In this document: in pieces, positions 54,371 through 57,651 of the stretch
How positions within the stretch are numbered: the first letter of the stretch is position 1
How the letters are laid out: each line of letters begins with the position of its first letter
Origin: Betaproteobacteria bacterium
GTDB lineage: Bacteria > Pseudomonadota > Gammaproteobacteria > Burkholderiales > SG8-39
Direction of reading: 5' to 3'
DNA: 57,651 nucleotides
NCBI GenBank assembly: GCA_947482825.1
Contig: CANKMT010000026.1
Coordinates: 1 to 57,651, forward strand
The notes under the pieces: generated by a model
What the model saw: the letters and a program-made list of their open reading frames with translations, nothing else
Database searches by the model: none
Told to the model about the DNA's origin: nothing
Position numbers and translations under genes: made by a program

Positions 54371-54837
54371 ATCTCTTCGGGCACCATCTTGATCGCCCCG
54401 CACGGGCATTCCGAGACGCACAGTCCGCAGCCCTTGCAGTAGTCGTAGTTGAACTCGAAGCGCTTGCCCGGGCCCAGCTTGATGACCGCGTTGTCCGGGC
54501 ACACGCCGTAGCAGTTGTCGCATTCGAAGCAGTTGCCGCACGACAGGCACCGGCGCGCCTCGAAAAGCGCATTCGTCTCTGGGTACGGGGTCGAAAAAAC
54601 TTCGAGACAGCCGGTGTCGTTGGCCGCCACGAGCTGCCGGTTGGTCGCGTTCATCGCGGCGTCGATCGCATAGCGCGCGCCGAGCGCCTCACCGCAGCCC
54701 TGGCAGGCGCGGTGGCCCGAATTGAGCGAGTTGGTCCGGCGCATCCCGGACTGCACTGTGCGCGCCTCTTGCGGCAGCAGGCGGTTGCCGGCCGTGAAGG
54801 TGCCGGTCTGGTAGAACTTGACGGGTTCGAAGGACAT
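54367..54837 (-). pseudogene. Chimeric remnant: N-terminus of 2-oxoacid oxidoreductase beta joined to the C-terminal ferredoxin part of a GltD-like subunit
   Basis: A 156-residue open frame. Residues 30-86 (SGHRACQGCGEALGARYAID through FSTPYPE) match the N-terminus of the thiamine-diphosphate beta subunit of pyruvate/2-oxoacid:acceptor oxidoreductases, but the frame lacks the rest, including the GDG cofactor motif. Residues 92-156 (FEARRCLSCGNCFECDNCYG, then a CKGCGLCVSECPCGA cluster motif) match the two-[4Fe-4S] C-terminus of the NAD(P)-binding GltD-like subunit encoded next in such operons. The join is near 54575. An in-frame deletion of about 2-3 kb explains this best; an assembly collapse is the alternative. 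The small ferredoxin part could still be made. Confidence 0.7.
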
Positions 54838-54846
54838 GATTTTTCC

Positions 54847-55887
54847 CTAACCAGAACGAGAAGCGACCGGGCCGGTCTCGCGCAGCACGTTCTCGGCCAG
54901 CGGGCCGCTGCGCCGCACTTCTTTTTCACGCTGGAGCACTCTTGCGACGACGTCGCGGTCGAGGTCGAGGAACGAGGTGAGTTCCATCCTGTCTTCGATC
55001 GCATCGCGCAACATTTTCGCGAGCGACGCTTTGGTGATCGCGCGGCCGCCCAGGCCCGCGATCACGTCGTAGACCGGCACGGCGCGCCCTGTGAGTGTCG
55101 TGCGCACGTTGGTGGACACGATTCCGCCGACGCCCACCGCGAGGCTCTTCTCGAGGACGACCACTCGCTTTGCGCCAGCCAGCGCGGCGCGCACCGCGTC
55201 CGTGGGCCAAGGGCGGAAGCAACTGATGCCGAGCACGCCAATTCGCAGGCCTTCGTCGCGAAGGTCGTCGACCGTGTCCTTCAGCGTGCCGAGAACGGAC
55301 CCCAACGCGATCACGAAGACCGGCAGGTACGCATCCACCTGCGCCTGCGTGGGCACATCCACGCGCTCATACGCGTGCGTGAGGATGAAACCGTCCATGC
55401 AGACCATCACCGGCAACGAAAGCTCCTCTGCCAGCCGGAAAGCCTGGATATGCAGATCGAGGGCTTCCTGGTTGGTCTCGGCAAAAAGCTGGATCCAGCC
55501 GCAGTCGCGCTGCGACATCGAATCGGTGTGGTCGTTCCAGATGTTGATCGGCGCGCCGATCGCGCGGTTGGCCACCGTCATGACGATCGGCAGGCCGAGG
55601 CCGGAGGCATTGAACAGCGCTTCGGCCATGAAGAGGAGGCCCTGCGAAGCCGTGGCCGTATACGCGCGGGCCCCCGCCGCCGAGGCGCTGATGGCCACCG
55701 ACATCGCGGCGAACTCCGATTCCACGTTGACGAACTCGCAGGGCGCGAGCTGGCCGCTCTTCACAATCTCGCCGAGCGCTTCGACGATATGGGTCTGCGG
55801 CGAGATCGGGTAGGCGCAAATCACTTCCGGCCGGCAAAGCGCCACTGCCTCGGCGACCGCGCGCGAACCCTCAACCCGCTTCAACAT
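54847..55887 (-). CDS. 2-oxoacid:acceptor oxidoreductase alpha subunit, linker-deleted
   Basis: A 346-residue alpha subunit. Domain I (residues 1-190) has the PYR-like motif CAYPISPQTHIVEALGE and NVESEFAAMSVAISASAAGARAYT. Domain II resumes at VIALGSVLGTLKDTVDDLR and ISCFRPWPTDAVRAAL. Related alpha subunits have some 60-70 residues between YLPxF and this second domain, with a conserved Pro-Glu/Tyr segment; here YLPVF runs straight into VIALGS near 55315. This appears to be an in-frame internal deletion. It overlaps the gamma gene by 17 bp and is followed after 9 bp by the chimeric gene. Activity is doubtful without an intact beta subunit. Confidence 0.83.
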   Translation of the reverse strand: MLKRVEGSRAVAEAVALCRPEVICAYPISPQTHIVEALGEIVKSGQLAPCEFVNVESEFAAMSVAISASAAGARAYTATASQGLLFMAEALFNASGLGLPIVMTVANRAIGAPINIWNDHTDSMSQRDCGWIQLFAETNQEALDLHIQAFRLAEELSLPVMVCMDGFILTHAYERVDVPTQAQVDAYLPVFVIALGSVLGTLKDTVDDLRDEGLRIGVLGISCFRPWPTDAVRAALAGAKRVVVLEKSLAVGVGGIVSTNVRTTLTGRAVPVYDVIAGLGGRAITKASLAKMLRDAIEDRMELTSFLDLDRDVVARVLQREKEVRRSGPLAENVLRETGPVASRSG

Positions 55888-56440
55888 GGGACACCTCTTC
55901 GAAGGCCGCGCGGGCTGCGGCGACGTTGGCTTCGGCCACCTTGCCGGAAAACTTCTCGCGGATCGCCGCCGCGACCGAGTCCAGCGAAATCACGCCGGAC
56001 AAGGCCGAGAACCCGCTCAGGAGCGCCGCATTCGGCAGCGGGCGCCCCACGTGCTTCATCGCGATCTCGGTCGCCGGCACCGTGCAGATCCGCTCGACGC
56101 GGAACGAGCGCATGAACTCCTCGAGGCCCAGGGCTTCGAGGCTGCGCGTGGTGTTGATCAGGATGTAGCCGTGCTCGGCCAGTCCCGCGAAGATGTCCAC
56201 CTGGTGCAGCAGCGTCGGGTCCTGGATGATCAGCGCGTCGGGGCACATGATCGGCTCGCGCAAACGGATCTCGCGATCGTCGAGGCGGCAGTAGGCCACT
56301 ACCGGCGCGCCGGTGCGCTCGGAGCCAAAACTCGGGAAGGCCTGCGCATGCTTGCCTTCGCGAAACGCGGCGATCGACAGCATTTCGGCGGCTGTCACGA
56401 CGCCCTGGCCGCCGCGGCCGTGGATGCGGATCTGGAACAT
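55871..56440 (-). CDS. 2-oxoacid:acceptor oxidoreductase gamma subunit
   Basis: A 189-residue gamma subunit with the signature IRIHGRGGQGVVTAAEMLS at the N-terminus and FGSERTGAPVVAYCRLDD, the family CoA-binding-type domain. It resembles PadE of phenylglyoxylate dehydrogenase and PorC/KorC. It is intact and the first gene of the operon (gamma, alpha, beta order). A perfect FNR-type box lies 73 bp upstream of its start, consistent with expression under low oxygen. Confidence 0.92.
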   Translation of the reverse strand: MFQIRIHGRGGQGVVTAAEMLSIAAFREGKHAQAFPSFGSERTGAPVVAYCRLDDREIRLREPIMCPDALIIQDPTLLHQVDIFAGLAEHGYILINTTRSLEALGLEEFMRSFRVERICTVPATEIAMKHVGRPLPNAALLSGFSALSGVISLDSVAAAIREKFSGKVAEANVAAARAAFEEVSHVEAG

Positions 56441-56512
56441 TCCTCCTCCTTGCCGGTGGCGAACAGGCGCAACCGGTCAATGGGGAGAATCCTCCGATTG
56501 CAAAGGCGGCGG

Positions 56513-56526
56513 TTGATTCAGATCAA
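56513..56526. promoter_or_regulatory. FNR/Anr-type binding site
   Basis: TTGAT-TCAG-ATCAA is a perfect match to the FNR consensus TTGAT-N4-ATCAA. Its centre is about 79 bp upstream of the gamma subunit start codon, which would place it near -41.5 if the transcript starts about 38 nt before the ATG. It predicts anaerobic activation of the oxygen-sensitive oxidoreductase. Confidence 0.75.
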
Positions 56527-56624
56527 GCACCGGCGAGGTCGGGCCGGCGGCGGCTTGGACATCAGCGTTGAAGGCCAAATCGAATTCGAAGCCGGGTAGC
56601 CGAACTGCCCACTTCGCCGGCCGA

Positions 56625-56650
56625 CATTCGCCATTCGCGAACGGCGAATG
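56625..56650. promoter_or_regulatory. Palindrome with ATTCGCGAA core (site 1)
   Basis: CATTCGCC (56625-56632) and GGCGAATG (56643-56650) form perfect 8-bp arms around ATTCGCGAAC. The centre resembles the palindrome at 56851, suggesting two sites for one regulator, most simply the adjacent winged-helix protein. Confidence 0.5.
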
Positions 56651-56850
56651 CGCCCTCTCCCTTTTGGGGTCGTTGCCGGCGAGCAGCCGCAATTCACTAA
56701 TTCAATGGCTGTTCTTATTTGAGTTGAAAACGCCGCCTGGCTCGCTGAATGCAATGCGCGTATCCAAGGGGCCCGGCAGCGAGCCGCGCCGGCATCGATG
56801 CGGACGCCGGCCGCCCGTTGTTGCCGGGGCCAGAAAACGAGCCTATATTC

Positions 56851-56866
56851 GCTATTCGCGAATAGC
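56851..56866. promoter_or_regulatory. Perfect 16-bp palindrome with ATTCGCGAAT core (site 2)
   Basis: GCTATTCGCGAATAGC is a perfect palindrome ending 15 bp before the ATG at 56882. It is placed to cover the ribosome-binding region or transcription start, as an autoregulatory operator would be. Confidence 0.6.
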
Positions 56867-56881
56867 AAATGAAGGCACATC

Positions 56882-57427
56882 ATGGCCCGCTCGAAGTCCA
56901 ATCCGCAACTCGTGCTGCGTCCGCAGGACCTGGTGGTGCTGCTGCGCCTCGCGCTGGAGCGTGGGCCGGCGCCCACCTACTCCGTGCTCGCGGCCGGCCT
57001 CGGCTTGACCGCGTCCGAGGTCCATGCGGCCGTCGAGCGCGCCGTTGTCGCCCAGCTCGCGCGAAAGGATGGCGGCGGCAAGGCAATGGTGATCCGGGAA
57101 GCGCTCAGGCTGTTTCTCCAGCACGGCGCACGCTACAGCTTCCCGGCCACACGCGGAGGCATTTCACGCGGGATGCCCACCGGCTACGCGGCAGCGCCGC
57201 TCAAGGGACTTATTTCGCAAGGCACCGACCCGGTTCCCGTTTGGCCGCATAAGAACGGCGCCGCGCGAGGCATCGCCTTTTACCCGCTGTACCCGAGTGT
57301 GCCCGAAGCGGCCGGCCGCAATCCCGAGCTTTACGAACTGCTCGTGCTCTTCGATGCAATCCGGGGCGGCAGTGCGCGCGAGCGCGCATTGGCAATCGAC
57401 CTGCTGGACAAGCGCCTTAAGGCATGA
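56882..57427 (+). CDS. Winged-helix DNA-binding protein (MarR-like), uncharacterised
   Basis: A 181-residue protein. Residues 10-75 form a predicted winged helix: LRPQDLVVLLRLALERG, PTYSVLAAGLGLTASEVHAAV as the helix-turn-helix, then a short wing at KDGGGKAMVI. The second half (FLQHGARYSFPATRGGISRG, PVWPHKNGAARGIAFYPLYP, YELLVLFDAIRGGSARE) is conserved in a family often called MarR-like but has no known function. It is preceded by a perfect palindrome that it may bind. It is divergent from the oxidoreductase operon and could regulate it. A gene off the right edge may be its operon partner. Confidence 0.75.
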   Translation: MARSKSNPQLVLRPQDLVVLLRLALERGPAPTYSVLAAGLGLTASEVHAAVERAVVAQLARKDGGGKAMVIREALRLFLQHGARYSFPATRGGISRGMPTGYAAAPLKGLISQGTDPVPVWPHKNGAARGIAFYPLYPSVPEAAGRNPELYELLVLFDAIRGGSARERALAIDLLDKRLKA

Positions 57428-57471
57428 ATCCCAACGATCCCGGCTTCGCCTGATCGCCGCCCTCCAATAAC

Positions 57472-57651
57472 ATGCCGGCCCACGCCTACACCGCGGAATG
57501 GAAGCGAACCGAGCGCGATGACGAACCGCGCCGCGTTTCGCTGAAGGTGATGCTGCGCGGCACCTGCGGTCCCGCGCGCCTAACCGTGTTGAGTCAACCG
57601 CTCTTCGCCTTCCCGCCCTCCACCGGCAACCCTGCCGCCGCCCAACCATTG
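57472..57651 (+). CDS. Hypothetical protein, partial (C-terminus off window)
   Basis: An open frame from an ATG at 57472 to the window end, 60 codons with no stop, beginning MPAHAYTAEWKRTERDDE. It lies 44 bp after the winged-helix gene on the same strand. No family is recognised; the last visible residues are Pro/Ala-rich. Coding status is uncertain. Confidence 0.35.
   Translation, partial: MPAHAYTAEWKRTERDDEPRRVSLKVMLRGTCGPARLTVLSQPLFAFPPSTGNPAAAQPL

Larger units (their letters stand above)
56441..56881. other. 441-bp divergent intergenic region
   Basis: No convincing gene is found; several open frames here are short and lack ribosome-binding sites or family matches. The region carries an FNR-type box (56513-56526), a palindrome at 56625-56650 and another at 56851-56866 that share the core ATTCGCGAA. 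It should contain the promoters of the oxidoreductase operon (minus) and the winged-helix gene (plus). Confidence 0.6.

Overview
The window is about 57.7 kb of high-GC, gene-dense bacterial DNA with roughly 55 protein-coding genes, short intergenic gaps and many ATGA-type stop/start overlaps. Gene content points to a betaproteobacterium of Burkholderiales type. Three orphan Bug/TctC tricarboxylate receptors occur without TctA or TctB, beside TRAP and TAXI transporters, a TerC-Usp protein, a SWIB protein with a histone-H1-like tail and a CbbR-like LysR regulator. No rRNA, tRNA, CRISPR array, IS element or phage gene was seen. The chromosome or contig type cannot be told from the sequence.

Layout. 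1-1.7 kb: partial pirin and an Fe(II)/2-oxoglutarate oxygenase. 1.8-6.9 kb: a five-gene, fully coupled operon (TctC, methylisocitrate-lyase-like, polysaccharide-deacetylase-like, MmgE/PrpD-like, TctC), probably uptake and cleavage of a tricarboxylate-like compound. 7-18 kb: mostly housekeeping genes (DEAD-box helicase, two DMT exporters, a Hanks kinase with a giant 8-residue-period helix, GMC oxidoreductase, HtpX with a sigma-32-like promoter, MFS, TerC-Usp). 19-23.6 kb: LysR, hydroxyacid dehydrogenase, DehI-like protein, and an AAA/DUF4143 ATPase with a 41-bp palindrome at its start.

23.8-30.8 kb is the most striking block. A LacI regulator is divergent from a MocD/MocE-like di-iron oxygenase plus Rieske ferredoxin pair, a DctPQM TRAP transporter and a HisD-like dehydrogenase. 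Two promoters in it have the same architecture, each flanked by a pair of LacI-type operators exactly 67 bp apart. It reads as one regulon for import, oxygenation and dehydrogenation of an unknown substrate.

31-41.5 kb: PIN/RHH toxin-antitoxin, a benzoylformate-decarboxylase-like enzyme divergent from a TAXI receptor and fused TRAP permease, an NTE-like patatin phospholipase, a TauD-family dioxygenase, Fbp with a half-size DMT protein, and a 26-bp perfect inverted repeat. 41.6-48.3 kb: SWIB protein, pdxH, an APH-family kinase coupled to an atypical enolase paralog, GFA/DUF2330/hydroxyacid dehydrogenase genes, and HicAB. 48.3-53.6 kb: minus-strand hydrolase, orphan molybdenum hydroxylase large subunit and TctC, then a DUF1778/GNAT toxin-antitoxin. 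53.6-57.6 kb: DUF455 protein and a 2-oxoacid:acceptor oxidoreductase operon. That operon lies under a perfect FNR-type box but looks internally deleted: its beta and GltD-like subunits survive only as a short in-frame chimera, and alpha lacks its interdomain linker. A winged-helix protein with palindromic operators closes the window.
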